The notes below the pieces were generated by a model that saw only the letters and a program-made list of their open reading frames with translations, searched no databases and was not told where the DNA came from. Made by a program: the position numbers and the translations under genes. From the NCBI GenBank assembly GCA_937942435.1, contig CALDEM010000026.1, forward strand, positions 67,529 to 103,885: 36,357 nt of DNA, given 5' to 3'. This document shows, piece after piece, positions 17,487 to 25,974 of the stretch (position 1 is the stretch's first letter; every line of letters begins with the position of its first letter). The DNA is from an uncultured Saprospiraceae bacterium. Lineage in GTDB: Bacteria > Bacteroidota > Bacteroidia > Chitinophagales > Saprospiraceae.

Positions 17487-20400
17487 TTAAAATGATGCGT
17501 TAACACCAAACATGATCACTTTACTTGATGGGTAATTACCAAAATCAAAACCTGCGTTTTGGTCACTGTTCCCGTTTACACCAAAGCTTGATAACTCAGG
17601 ATCGATACCTTCATAACCTGTAAAAGTCAACAAGTTCTGACCTTGTACATAAACTCTCAATGAGCCTATACCTGAAGATCCAAGACTTGATGCTGGTATC
17701 GTATATCCTAATTGTAACGTTCTCATTCTTATGTATGAGCCATTCTCAACATAAAAATCAGTTGAACGCTCACTAAACGTATCACCTTCATCAATTATTG
17801 GCCAATCACCATCAGGGTTATCCGTTGGGTGAAAAGCTCTATCAAGAAGCTGATCACTTACATTAGAGTTAAAGAATCTAAATACCTCAAATAGCTTGTT
17901 GTAGTTGTAGATATCGTTACCGATTGTACCAGTAAAGAATGTAGAAATATCAAAATTTCCAAACTCTACACCTAAGTTAAGTCCTATTGTAAGATCTGGG
18001 TGGTAGCTTCCTATCGTTCCAAGATCTCCATCATTTACAACTCCATCACCGTTCAAATCCTTCAATCTCAACCTTCCGATTGCTTTTCCATCTTGCGCGG
18101 CATGTGCATCCACTTCTGCTTGGCTTCTAAATATACCGTCAGTTTGCCATCCAAAAAAGGATCCAATGCTTCCACCGATCGGATTGTAGTTTATACGACC
18201 AATCCTACCCTGTCCAGCTGGGAAGAAAGACTCTCTTTCTCCATCTATCTCAAGTATTGTGTTTTGGTAGTGTCCTACATTCAATCCTATGTTAAAGCTT
18301 GCATCTTGTGATATCTGATCACGATAGTTAATGGATAAATCGACCCCAGTGTTTTGCATTTTTGCAATATTAACAAATGGAGAACTTGCAGTACCTGCTG
18401 GTCCAGGAAGTTCTGGGTTGAATAATAGACCATCAGTTGTTCTATCATACCAGTCAAATACGATGTTGAACTTACCTCCGCTAAGACCTAAGTCAAATCC
18501 GACATTGAGTGACTTGTTCTCTTCCCATTTTGAATCAGGATTACCTCTACCCGTCAAGGCAAATCCAGTTTGAATCGATGAGTTAGCACCTGTGATATCA
18601 TAGAATGAGTTCCCTGGTCCACCACCAAATCTATCAACAGTATTTCCACCTGGGATATTTTGATTTCCAGTTATACCATATCCAACTCTCAACTTAAGAT
18701 CGTCGATTACGTCTACATCTTTCAAGAAAGCTTCTTCAGACAATCTCCAGCCAAAACTTGCAGCTGGGAACACACCATATCTATTACTAGGACCAAAGTT
18801 TGATGATCCATCTCTCCTTACTGTTAAACTCAATAAGTATCTGTCATTATAGCTATAGTCAACCTTACCAAATATGGAAGCTAATGTGCTAAAACCACCA
18901 AAACTAAATACGTTTCTTGACCCTGGATCAGCAAGACCCGTGTTAAGATACCAAGCGTTGATATCATCAGTAAAGTAATTAGCCAATGAGCCACCGATCG
19001 TTCTTCCTTGGTTTTTGATAGACTCGTAACCCACAAATGCCTTTAATCCATGCTGGTCGCCAAGGTTAAAGTCATACGTTAAAGTATTTGTCCAAGTCCA
19101 GTTAAACCCTCCTTGATTTCGCTCTTGAAAGCCATTAATCGTCGTAGGCTCTGATTCTTCCCAAGTAGGGAAGCTAAATCCTTGCGTAAAGTTGTTAAAG
19201 AAGTCAATACCAAAACTCGTTCTAAAATTAAGGCCATCAATAACTTCAAACTCAGCATAAGCATTACCTAAGATTTTATAGAAAGTACCGATGTTATCTC
19301 TCTGTCTTATCTGGGCAGCGACTGGGTTTCCTCCATTACTAAGGCCATTTGCCTTACCACCACCATAGTTAACACCAGATATATCAAATACAGGAACAAT
19401 CGCTTGAGCCTTTAGTATTTGAGATAGCGTATTTTGCTCTGACTGATTACCACCATTTTGGCCGAGACCATTAGATCTTGCCAATGATAAGTTTTCACCA
19501 AATGTGAATCTTCCTCTCTTAAACTCTGAGTTAGCTCTGATGCTTACTCTTCTAAAGAAAGTTTCTATCAAGGTACCTTGTTGGTTTAAGTAACCAGCAC
19601 TTATGTTAAATCTTGCACTTTCATTTCCACCTGAGATACCTAATGTATGCTCTGTGGTTGGAGCTGATCGGAATACTTCATCCCACCAATTTGTAGCTCC
19701 AGATCTCATAATCAAGTTATTAGGAAAACTATAGTTGTCTTCGTTTACAGGATTTGATCCTGGGAAACCGCTAAAGTCACCAGCATATATATATTCTGGT
19801 ATCACCCCTCTACCCGCTGAGTATGGAACCTCTACAGGTATATCGATACCTGCGTTTTCAAATGCAGTATGTACTACTTCTGAGTACTGCACTGGGTCAT
19901 TAATAAGGTTATACCGTCCAACTGGGTTTTGGATACCATAGTTAGCGTTATACGTAACTATTGTCTTACCCGGCTTTCCTTTCTTAGTTGTTACGATGAC
20001 AACACCATTGTTCGCCCGAGCACCATATATAGATGCTGCTGATGCATCTTTTAGTACCTGGATAGATTCAATGTCATTAGGATTAAGACCTGTGTTAAAG
20101 TTATCTGTACTTGGTACACCATCGATAACATAAAGAGGATCGTTGTTCTGGAAAGAACTAACACCTCTAATTCTTATAGACGATCCTGCACCTGGCTCAC
20201 CTGAAGTTGAAACCTGTACACCTGAGACTTTACCCTGAAGTTTTTGGGTAAAACTTGATGCGTTAATCTCATTCAAGTCATCACTATCAACAACAGCAAC
20301 TGCACCTGTGATATCTCTCTTTCTTTGAGAAGAGTATCCAGTTACAACTACCTCGCTGAGTAGTTCTCCTACAGATAGGCCAACATTGACAGTAGATCTA

Positions 20401-20684
20401 GAACCAACTAGTTCTTCTATCTCCGTATAACCAACAAATGATACTACAAGAATATCAGTTGCAGATGCATCGATAGAGTAGGATCCATCAATGTCTGTGA
20501 TTGTTCCAACAGTGGAACCTTTAATAAATACAGAGGCACCGATCAGCGGTTCTCCGTTTCCAGCATCAGTTACGACACCAGATACCTGCGCCATCATCAT
20601 TGTACTCATAAGAGCGCAAATGACAGTTAGCGACAAGTTTTTAAAATTAAAAAACATGCACTTTTTCATAGATAGCATTTTCAT
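17487..20684 (-). CDS. SusC/RagA-family TonB-linked outer-membrane transporter
   Basis: This TonB-dependent importer forms the SusCD complex, 1065 aa from the start chosen here. The signal peptide (about 1-34) has a hydrophobic core and ends MMMAQ. A CarboxypepD_reg-like domain (VSGVVTDAGNGEPLIGASV) follows. The family signature is VVVTGYSSQRKRDITGAVA. The plug carries SIRIRGVSSF, PLYVIDGVP, and IQVLKDASAASIYGARANNG, all diagnostic of SusC. The barrel ends in SKVIMFGVNASF. The frame is open to an ATG at 20735, but that adds 17 residues (MYILAFEVEL...) before the signal peptide. I prefer the ATG at 20684 (20669 is also possible). The gene heads the SusC-SusD unit and is divergent from the LacI regulator across 267 bases. 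Confidence 0.94.
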   Translation of the reverse strand: MKMLSMKKCMFFNFKNLSLTVICALMSTMMMAQVSGVVTDAGNGEPLIGASVFIKGSTVGTITDIDGSYSIDASATDILVVSFVGYTEIEELVGSRSTVNVGLSVGELLSEVVVTGYSSQRKRDITGAVAVVDSDDLNEINASSFTQKLQGKVSGVQVSTSGEPGAGSSIRIRGVSSFQNNDPLYVIDGVPSTDNFNTGLNPNDIESIQVLKDASAASIYGARANNGVVIVTTKKGKPGKTIVTYNANYGIQNPVGRYNLINDPVQYSEVVHTAFENAGIDIPVEVPYSAGRGVIPEYIYAGDFSGFPGSNPVNEDNYSFPNNLIMRSGATNWWDEVFRSAPTTEHTLGISGGNESARFNISAGYLNQQGTLIETFFRRVSIRANSEFKRGRFTFGENLSLARSNGLGQNGGNQSEQNTLSQILKAQAIVPVFDISGVNYGGGKANGLSNGGNPVAAQIRQRDNIGTFYKILGNAYAEFEVIDGLNFRTSFGIDFFNNFTQGFSFPTWEESEPTTINGFQERNQGGFNWTWTNTLTYDFNLGDQHGLKAFVGYESIKNQGRTIGGSLANYFTDDINAWYLNTGLADPGSRNVFSFGGFSTLASIFGKVDYSYNDRYLLSLTVRRDGSSNFGPSNRYGVFPAASFGWRLSEEAFLKDVDVIDDLKLRVGYGITGNQNIPGGNTVDRFGGGPGNSFYDITGANSSIQTGFALTGRGNPDSKWEENKSLNVGFDLGLSGGKFNIVFDWYDRTTDGLLFNPELPGPAGTASSPFVNIAKMQNTGVDLSINYRDQISQDASFNIGLNVGHYQNTILEIDGERESFFPAGQGRIGRINYNPIGGSIGSFFGWQTDGIFRSQAEVDAHAAQDGKAIGRLRLKDLNGDGVVNDGDLGTIGSYHPDLTIGLNLGVEFGNFDISTFFTGTIGNDIYNYNKLFEVFRFFNSNVSDQLLDRAFHPTDNPDGDWPIIDEGDTFSERSTDFYVENGSYIRMRTLQLGYTIPASSLGSSGIGSLRVYVQGQNLLTFTGYEGIDPELSSFGVNGNSDQNAGFDFGNYPSSKVIMFGVNASF

Positions 20685-20723
20685 ATTACGGTTAGTAAAA
20701 ATTCTTAATTCAACTTCAAATGC

Positions 20724-20732
20724 CAAAATATA
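20724..20732 (-). promoter_or_regulatory. Possible -7 promoter element for the SusC gene
   Basis: On the minus strand, TATATTTTG lies 40 bases before the preferred SusC start. It resembles, but does not match exactly, the Bacteroidota -7 consensus TAnnTTTG. I found no clear TTG at the matching -33 position. A short leader of about 30 bases would result. This is only a candidate. Confidence 0.25.
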
Positions 20733-20887
20733 CAATTAACTCAATCTTAATAGAAAGAGTCATTGTGTATTTCGTTTTGTCCGATGAACAACATTATTCA
20801 TCGTCTACATTTGTCGTTGAGAACAACAATTTAGAAAGATTTCTCAAGCCGCCAACTATTATATCCAAACATATTAGGATAAAAAAA

Positions 20888-20911
20888 ACGGTAACGTTTA
20901 CGGTAACGTTT
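20888..20911. promoter_or_regulatory. Tandem 12-bp LacI-type operator repeats
   Basis: ACGGTAACGTTT occurs twice with no gap, at 20888-20899 and 20900-20911. Each copy has the AACGTT dyad core (20893-20898 and 20905-20910), so the two centres are 12 bp apart, a little over one helical turn. AACGTT-centred, partly palindromic sites are typical of LacI/PurR-family operators. The repeats lie 40 bases before the LacI-family gene at 20952 and about 200 bases before the SusC start. Autoregulation of the regulator and control of SusC are inferred. Confidence 0.7.
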
Positions 20912-20951
20912 TCAAAAGTTATACTTTCATGACTTAATAGATAGAGATCTA

Positions 20952-21986
20952 ATGAATCGTAGGCCTAAACTAAAGGATATTGCAGAAGCGCTCAATGTCT
21001 CCATTACGACTGTCTCCAGAGCACTCAATGACAAGTCAGATATCAATATCGCCACAAAACAAGCCATATTGGCCATGGCCAAAGAGCTCGACTACAAACC
21101 CAACAACATCGCTTTATCGCTCAGAAAAAACAGCAGTCTTAATGTTGTTGGCGTAATCGTCCCACATGTACAACATTACTTCTTCTCTTGCCTCCTTGAT
21201 GGTATCATGAATAGTGCACATGAGATGAACTACTTTGTACTCGTAGGAGAATCTCTGCATGACTCAGATCGCGAGAAAAAGATACTGGATGATTTTGCCC
21301 AGTATGGAGTATCTGGGGTACTCTTAGCTCCATGCAAACACAGTGATTTTAACAAAAACGTGCTACCCATTATACATCGGAGAACTCCCGTAGTAGTTAT
21401 GGATCGGATGTATGATAATTACAATGGCAACTTTGTCAATACAGATGATTTTCATGGAGCCTTTACTGCAGTTACTCACCTTATAGATGAGGGCTATAAG
21501 AGGATTGCACATATCGCCTCTTCTGATAGCTGGTCGATCGGCCATGAAAGAATGAAAGGATACAAAGCCGCATTGGCAAACCAAGAGATGGCTATAGATG
21601 AAAACTACCTGCACATCTGTCATTTTAATAATAAAGAGGAGGGTGCAGAAGAGGGTTATAAAGCATGTCATAAACTGTTTTCTCTTAAAGAGCCTCCCGA
21701 TGCTATCTTTTCAGTGACGGACGATATCGCGATAGGAGTTTATCAATATGCTAAAGAGTATAATATCAATATACCCAATGACTTGGGTATAGTTGGGTTT
21801 AGCAACTCTGAGATTTCAAAATATTTGAATCCTAAACTGAGCACCCTCGAACAAAACGCAACAGAGATGGGACAGATGTCCTTTGATTTTTTCCTGAGAG
21901 CGTTACAGTCTAACGGTCAGATATTTCAAAACTCTTTTAAGCCAAAACTACTCATACGAGGATCCTCAAAAAAAGGGGTAGCCTAA
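20952..21986 (+). CDS. LacI-family transcriptional regulator
   Basis: This 344-aa protein has an N-terminal helix-turn-helix (about residues 7-27: LKDIAEALNVS, TTVSRALND). A periplasmic-binding-protein-like sensor domain follows from about 60 (VVGVIVPHVQHYFFS, FVNTDDFHGAFTAVTHL, DAIFSVTDDIAIGVYQ, IVGFSNSEISKYLNP). The length and the C-terminal IRGSS are normal for the family. It is divergent from SusC, with tandem AACGTT sites between them, so it most likely controls the SusCD unit and itself in response to a sugar or oligosaccharide. Whether it represses or activates is unknown. Its last four bases overlap the stop of the convergent EamA gene. Confidence 0.95.
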   Translation: MNRRPKLKDIAEALNVSITTVSRALNDKSDINIATKQAILAMAKELDYKPNNIALSLRKNSSLNVVGVIVPHVQHYFFSCLLDGIMNSAHEMNYFVLVGESLHDSDREKKILDDFAQYGVSGVLLAPCKHSDFNKNVLPIIHRRTPVVVMDRMYDNYNGNFVNTDDFHGAFTAVTHLIDEGYKRIAHIASSDSWSIGHERMKGYKAALANQEMAIDENYLHICHFNNKEEGAEEGYKACHKLFSLKEPPDAIFSVTDDIAIGVYQYAKEYNINIPNDLGIVGFSNSEISKYLNPKLSTLEQNATEMGQMSFDFFLRALQSNGQIFQNSFKPKLLIRGSSKKGVA

Positions 21987-22942
21987 ATCTCTTCATTGGT
22001 GGAGGCTTCTTTATTAACAATCACCAGAATCACTCCTATGATAACCACGACGCTACCCAATCCTTGAATAAGACTGATCTTTTCATCTAAAAATACAATG
22101 GCTAATATTATAGTAGATATAGGACCAATAGATCCAATGATACTACTGTTACTCGCTCCTACTCTTCTTATACCTTCTACAATCAAGTAAGAAGGTATAA
22201 TCGTACTGAAGATACTGATCATAAGTGCATATACATAGACCTGAGGCACAAACTCCATCAGGTTAAATCCATTGACAATACTATTGTGTATGATAATAGC
22301 AAATGCAGCAATAGACATAGATATGGAAGTGTAAACTTTGGTTCCTAACTTAACCGAAAGATCTCCAGTTCCAACTAAATATAGACTATAAGAGACCGCA
22401 CTACCCAGAACGAATAGTGCTCCAGTCACCACCTCCGAACTCTTACTAACATCAAGGTTGGCCCTAAATGCAATGATGATACCTATGTAGGTAATTATAA
22501 TCGCCACCACTTGTATCCTCCTGATCGGTATCTTATATATGATATATGACAACATAACTACCAAGGTGGGATATATGAATAGTATGATACGCTCAAGGCT
22601 GGCATCTATGTACTTAAGGCCTGACAGATCAAGATAACTCGCCAAATAATATCCAAATAGGCCAAGAACAGTCACCTTCCAAAGATTGTCTTTCAAATTA
22701 GCCTGACCGGATGTATCTCTTCTTAAGGCCGTCAGTCCTATGATTAAAAAAACTGGCAGTGAAAAAAGCATACGCAACATCAACAAAGAGACTGCATCTA
22801 TATCATACTGATAAGCTAACTTAACTAAGACGGCTTTAGTAGAAAAAAGAATAGCGCCAATCATAGCGATTAATCCACCTATTAGTTTTGTGTTATCCAC
22901 AATGACTTCTTTTAGCGATCCACTACTCGGAGGACTTGGCAA
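21983..22942 (-). CDS. EamA-family (DMT superfamily) membrane transporter
   Basis: This 319-aa integral membrane protein has two EamA repeats of about five helices each. The first starts at LIGGLIAMIGAILFSTKAVLVKL, and the second covers about 170-310 (VTGALFVLGSAVSYSLYLVG, then SNSSIIGSIGPISTIILAIVFLDE). The PISTIILAIVFLDEKI segment near the C-terminus is characteristic of drug/metabolite transporters. The substrate is unknown. Its ATG overlaps the last 20 bases of the small membrane protein upstream; a GTG a few codons inside (IVDNTK region) is an alternative start. It occupies the position where F0 subunit genes often follow AtpZ in Bacteroidota. Confidence 0.9.
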   Translation of the reverse strand: MPSPPSSGSLKEVIVDNTKLIGGLIAMIGAILFSTKAVLVKLAYQYDIDAVSLLMLRMLFSLPVFLIIGLTALRRDTSGQANLKDNLWKVTVLGLFGYYLASYLDLSGLKYIDASLERIILFIYPTLVVMLSYIIYKIPIRRIQVVAIIITYIGIIIAFRANLDVSKSSEVVTGALFVLGSAVSYSLYLVGTGDLSVKLGTKVYTSISMSIAAFAIIIHNSIVNGFNLMEFVPQVYVYALMISIFSTIIPSYLIVEGIRRVGASNSSIIGSIGPISTIILAIVFLDEKISLIQGLGSVVVIIGVILVIVNKEASTNEEI

Positions 22943-23306
22943 GTTTAGTTAAGAAGTACACCTCATATGCCGTATACACCAGATAGACAATTATAAAATG
23001 AAGCACATAAGAATTGCCCTGAGGTTTTTGAAATTTTTGGAAAAGCAGCAGCGTACATATTGACATAATCAACTTGATCAAAAACGAAGCAGATACTACA
23101 TTATTAAAAGAATATAGTTGATCAGACTTAGATGTGTTATATGCATAAAAGTATATGAGTACAGAAAACAAAAAGAAGCAAACTACTGATATCATGTAGA
23201 TCAGCATGGTCTGAGCACTCGACCCAAATCTCGAGATAACAAATGACCAAGCCATGATAACTCCAGTGACATACAACAGGAGTCGAAAAAATCGACCTGT
23301 ACTCAT
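22923..23306 (-). CDS. Small four-helix membrane protein, AtpI-like by position
   Basis: This 127-aa protein consists of about four hydrophobic helices (RLLLYVTGVIMAWSFVI, MLIYMISVVCFFLFSVLIYFY, VVSASFLIKLIMSICTLLLF, VLHFIIVYLVYTAYEVYFL). There is a basic start and a short charged tail. Its ATG overlaps the AtpZ stop by four bases (ATGA type). In many Bacteroidota a protein of this size and topology sits between AtpZ and the F0 subunit a gene; I call it AtpI-like from that context, not from a clear motif. No ATP synthase genes follow here. Confidence 0.7.
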   Translation of the reverse strand: MSTGRFFRLLLYVTGVIMAWSFVISRFGSSAQTMLIYMISVVCFFLFSVLIYFYAYNTSKSDQLYSFNNVVSASFLIKLIMSICTLLLFQKFQKPQGNSYVLHFIIVYLVYTAYEVYFLTKLAKSSE

Positions 23307-23518
23307 AACCTATCTTTCTCTAAGTCATTATAGAGTTTGTAGAAGAACACAATTAGAAAAACAAACGTTAGTGCGATTGCGATATATGGATCCTTGAGGT
23401 TAAAATATCTGTCACCAATAGAACCTATAAACCACCCTGCGATCAAAAGAAAAAACATCTGAAAAGCCAGTCCACTATACTTAAGGTAAGCTGAAGACTT
23501 GGGCCCTTCTTTGCTCAT
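23303..23518 (-). CDS. AtpZ/AtpI-family protein
   Basis: This 71-aa membrane protein has two helices (FQMFFLLIAGWFIGSIGD and YIAIALTFVFLIVFFYKLY) separated by a short loop (RYFNLKDP). The length and the pattern of glycines in helix 1 and G-x-x-x-D at its end match AtpZ, the small partner of AtpI, which assists F-type ATP synthase assembly or magnesium supply. It starts three bases after the bactofilin stop and overlaps the next gene, so the three are in one operon. The absence of atp genes downstream is unusual. Confidence 0.82.
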   Translation of the reverse strand: MSKEGPKSSAYLKYSGLAFQMFFLLIAGWFIGSIGDRYFNLKDPYIAIALTFVFLIVFFYKLYNDLEKDRL

Positions 23519-23521
23519 ATC

Positions 23522-23938
23522 TTAAGCCGTTTTGACCTGAGGTATGGATTTTGGTGCTATCGTCTGGCCACCCATGTCACACTTGACATTGAAAACTGCA
23601 CCTGACTGCACAGTCAACTTACTCGTAGAAATCTCTCCGTTGATCTTGGCTGTCTCCTTTACTTGTAGATGGTCTTTTACTCTTATCGTTCCATCGATAG
23701 TTCCTTCGATTACGGCATTGGTACAAGAAATATCTCCTTTTACATTGCCTTTTGGTCCAAGTATCAACTTACCGTTGCACTTAAGATTACCAATCAAACT
23801 CCCATCCAATCTTATATCAGACTCAGATGATAGATCGCCTTGGATCGTAGTGTTGCTACCAAGACTATTAATACCCGTGGGAGTTGATTCACGGTGGTTG
23901 CTGCTCATATCTCCGTTATCTTTTTTACTATTAAACAT
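23522..23938 (-). CDS. Bactofilin (polymer-forming cytoskeletal protein)
   Basis: This 138-aa protein has a disordered N-terminus (about 1-25) and a bactofilin beta-helix domain (about 27-125). The domain shows the regular rungs IQGDLSSESDIRLDGSLIGNL and LILGPKGNVKGDISC, then VIEGTIDGTI, LQVKETAKINGEI and LTVQSGAVFNVKC. Bactofilins self-assemble without nucleotide into filaments near the membrane and help shape or position cell-wall enzymes. The short tail (IPQVKTA) is typical. It is the first gene of the bactofilin-AtpZ-membrane protein-EamA cluster. Confidence 0.93.
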   Translation of the reverse strand: MFNSKKDNGDMSSNHRESTPTGINSLGSNTTIQGDLSSESDIRLDGSLIGNLKCNGKLILGPKGNVKGDISCTNAVIEGTIDGTIRVKDHLQVKETAKINGEISTSKLTVQSGAVFNVKCDMGGQTIAPKSIPQVKTA

Positions 23939-24040
23939 GGTTCGGTCTTATGATGTCAAGATAGTAATATTTGGGTAACCAAACATGCTACCAAATCATC
24001 ACTTATTAATGTGTTATCAACACGCTCAGAAAGGAGAATT

Positions 24041-24060
24041 AAAACAAGGGTTAACCCTTT
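24041..24060 (-). terminator. Perfect 14-bp palindrome after lipA, weak terminator or operator
   Basis: AAGGGTTAACCCTT at 24046-24059 is its own reverse complement. On the minus strand it begins 20 bases after the lipA stop and is followed by GTTTTAATT, so a short stem with a TTAA loop could act as a weak terminator. A loop-free palindrome also suits a dimeric DNA-binding protein acting on the bactofilin gene, which starts about 108 bases further on. Confidence 0.4.
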
Positions 24061-24078
24061 AGATCAATTATAATAGAT

Positions 24079-24957
24079 TTATAAATGCCGCTCTGCGTGA
24101 TAAGAAGATCGCACAAGTGGTCCACTTTCTACAAAACTAAATCCTCTTTTCATGCCTTCTTCATGGTAGAATGCAAAGGTGTCAGGATGGACATAGTCAG
24201 CCACATCCAAGTGCATCTTAGTGGGTTGTAAGTACTGTCCGATCGTAACTACATCACAGTCATGTTCTCGCAGTGCGTCCAGTATGTGAAGTACCTCGTC
24301 CTTAGTCTCTCCAAGACCTACCATAAAGCCTGACTTGGTCCTTTTGCCATATGCCTTAGTTCTCTTGATCTGATCTAAGCTTCTTTGATATTTGGCTTGA
24401 GGCCTCACTAATCTGTAGAGTCGCTCTACAGTCTCCATGTTATGAGACACCACCTCTTGACCAGGGGAGATCATTCTCTCAAGGGCTTCCCAGTTTCCTT
24501 TAGTATCTGGGATCAAGGTCTCTATAGTTGTCGTTGGCGACATCTCCTTAGTTAGCTTTACTGTCTGATGCCATATCTCTGCACCCCGATCCTTAAGTTC
24601 GTCTCTATTTACAGAAGTGATAACTGCATGCTTGACCTGCATCAGCATAATTGCTTCAGCCACTCGACGTGGTTCATCTTCATCATACTCTGGTGGACGA
24701 CCGGTCTTAACAGCACAGAAAGAACATGATCTCGTACAAACGTTACCAAGTATCATAAAGGTGGCAGTGCCAGCGCCCCAGCATTCGCCCATGTTCGGAC
24801 AGTTGCCACTTTGGCAGATGGTATGCAACTTATATTCATCGACCAGTTTACGAACCCGTTTATAGTCCTCTCCTATCGGCAGTTTAACACGTAACCAATT
24901 AGGCTTACGCACCTTGGTTTCCTTTACGGGAGTCGTTACAATAGGTAAATCGATCAA
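24079..24957 (-). CDS. lipA: Lipoyl synthase (LipA)
   Basis: This radical-SAM enzyme inserts two sulfur atoms into protein-bound octanoyl groups to make lipoate, which 2-oxoacid dehydrogenases and the glycine cleavage system need. It has 292 aa, the normal length. The auxiliary cluster cysteines are C48, C53 and C59 ([12 protein letters not shown]). The radical-SAM cluster is C74-x3-C78-x2-C81 (CTRSCSFC). The conserved C-terminal serine motif RSSYHA lies at about 283-288. Further hallmarks are NRDEL, SHNMETV and GLGETKDEV. It is cytoplasmic. The start gives a normal N-terminus. Its neighbour upstream on the same strand is an outer-membrane-like protein 95 bases away. Confidence 0.98.
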   Translation of the reverse strand: MIDLPIVTTPVKETKVRKPNWLRVKLPIGEDYKRVRKLVDEYKLHTICQSGNCPNMGECWGAGTATFMILGNVCTRSCSFCAVKTGRPPEYDEDEPRRVAEAIMLMQVKHAVITSVNRDELKDRGAEIWHQTVKLTKEMSPTTTIETLIPDTKGNWEALERMISPGQEVVSHNMETVERLYRLVRPQAKYQRSLDQIKRTKAYGKRTKSGFMVGLGETKDEVLHILDALREHDCDVVTIGQYLQPTKMHLDVADYVHPDTFAFYHEEGMKRGFSFVESGPLVRSSYHAERHL

Positions 24958-25052
24958 ATCCTTGTTCTTTTTCTACTTACAAAACTGCAAAATGTACTGG
25001 AGAGTTCACAAGATCTTAGACGCTACTTTAAAAAAGGTAGTTAGTCGAGGTG

Positions 25053-25874
25053 TTACTCTTCTCCTATCCTCTTTCTTGTTCCAAACTGAAATGAAAGGTA
25101 GAGCTTAAAAAAGAAGAAGTTATTGTTAAGGTCTTCTTGTTCTATCAGTATAGGGATCTTACGTGGAAACACATCAAACATGATCCCTGTCTCAAACGCC
25201 TTTACTTTCTGATCAAATGCTCCTAATGCCCAATGCATACCTACCTTACCATGCAGTCCAATAGTCGGCGTGATAGATGTTAGGCCATCAAAGAAAGTCG
25301 CTCCTCCGTATACAAATCGATCATTGAGAAAGTCGTCTTTAACTTCATCGGAGTAACTAATCACTTCTAAGTTTTGATCAGAAGGATTGTCAGGATTAGG
25401 GCGAATGACGTTGATCGCATAAGGTTTGAGCAGGCCCAACGTGACGCCTCCTTCATAGATGAGGCCGATAGCTAAACCACGACGTTTTGTTTTTTCTGAG
25501 AGATATCGCTTCTCTCCATAAGAATACCGCATAGTAAAGAACTCATGCGCTTTACCAAACACAAATGCTGAGGAGATGCGCTCACCTGATAAGCTGTTAT
25601 TACGATTTTCTCTGCGCTCGCGCGGATCTTTGATATAGCCTATCTCAAAGTTCTTGTAAGTCGTGCGATAGTAACTCTTCAAGACCCCTTTCTTTATAGC
25701 CAGGGCAAATCCTTGTGCATGTATACGACCTTCATATGCCGTCTCAAAATCATAGACCACACCTTTCAGATTATAGTCTATCGGCTTAGGTTGAAATACC
25801 GTCTGTCCCTCAGCAGAGCTCAGTACAGTGGTTAAAACAAGCACAATAAAGTATGTCCTTAGGCTAATCATCAT
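25053..25874 (-). CDS. Predicted outer-membrane beta-barrel-like protein, function unknown
   Basis: This 273-aa protein has a signal peptide of about 24 residues (ending SSAEGQ) and no lipobox. The mature part is rich in alternating hydrophobic and polar strands (GFALAIKKGVLKSYYRTTY, FFTMRYSYGEKRYL, GLAIGLIYEGGVTLGLL, TIGLHGKVGMHWALGAF, FFFFKLYLSFQFG) and ends in charged residues. It therefore looks like a small outer-membrane barrel. I recognise it only as a type of conserved Bacteroidota protein without assigned function. It is divergent from the DUF7033 gene and upstream of lipA on the same strand. Confidence 0.75.
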   Translation of the reverse strand: MMISLRTYFIVLVLTTVLSSAEGQTVFQPKPIDYNLKGVVYDFETAYEGRIHAQGFALAIKKGVLKSYYRTTYKNFEIGYIKDPRERRENRNNSLSGERISSAFVFGKAHEFFTMRYSYGEKRYLSEKTKRRGLAIGLIYEGGVTLGLLKPYAINVIRPNPDNPSDQNLEVISYSDEVKDDFLNDRFVYGGATFFDGLTSITPTIGLHGKVGMHWALGAFDQKVKAFETGIMFDVFPRKIPILIEQEDLNNNFFFFKLYLSFQFGTRKRIGEE

Positions 25875-25912
25875 TATGAGTGAAAGATATAAATTATGCA
25901 GATTATCTTATG

Positions 25913-25924
25913 TCGTTATAACGA
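25913..25924. promoter_or_regulatory. 12-bp perfect palindrome in a divergent promoter region
   Basis: TCGTTATAACGA is its own reverse complement. It lies 39 bases upstream of the outer-membrane-like gene and 50 bases upstream of the DUF7033 gene, a position suitable for an operator serving both. No regulator gene is adjacent. Confidence 0.3.
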
Positions 25925-25974
25925 ATAAACATCTACAATGTTGATCTCTAAGAGTATATCTATCTTGGCGGCAA

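Noticed and set aside
20685-20735. 17-residue N-terminal extension of SusC
   Set aside because: It would place charged, non-signal residues before the signal peptide; the ATGs at 20684 and 20669 give normal exported N-termini.
20720-20932. A 70-codon plus-strand reading frame in the SusC/LacI intergenic region
   Set aside because: Its C-terminal TVTFTVTF is only the translation of the tandem operator repeats, the composition is not protein-like, and it lies across the promoter region of two divergent genes.
23544-23978. Antisense 144-codon frame over bactofilin
   Set aside because: It is an opposite-strand shadow of the repetitive bactofilin beta-helix and has no recognisable domain.
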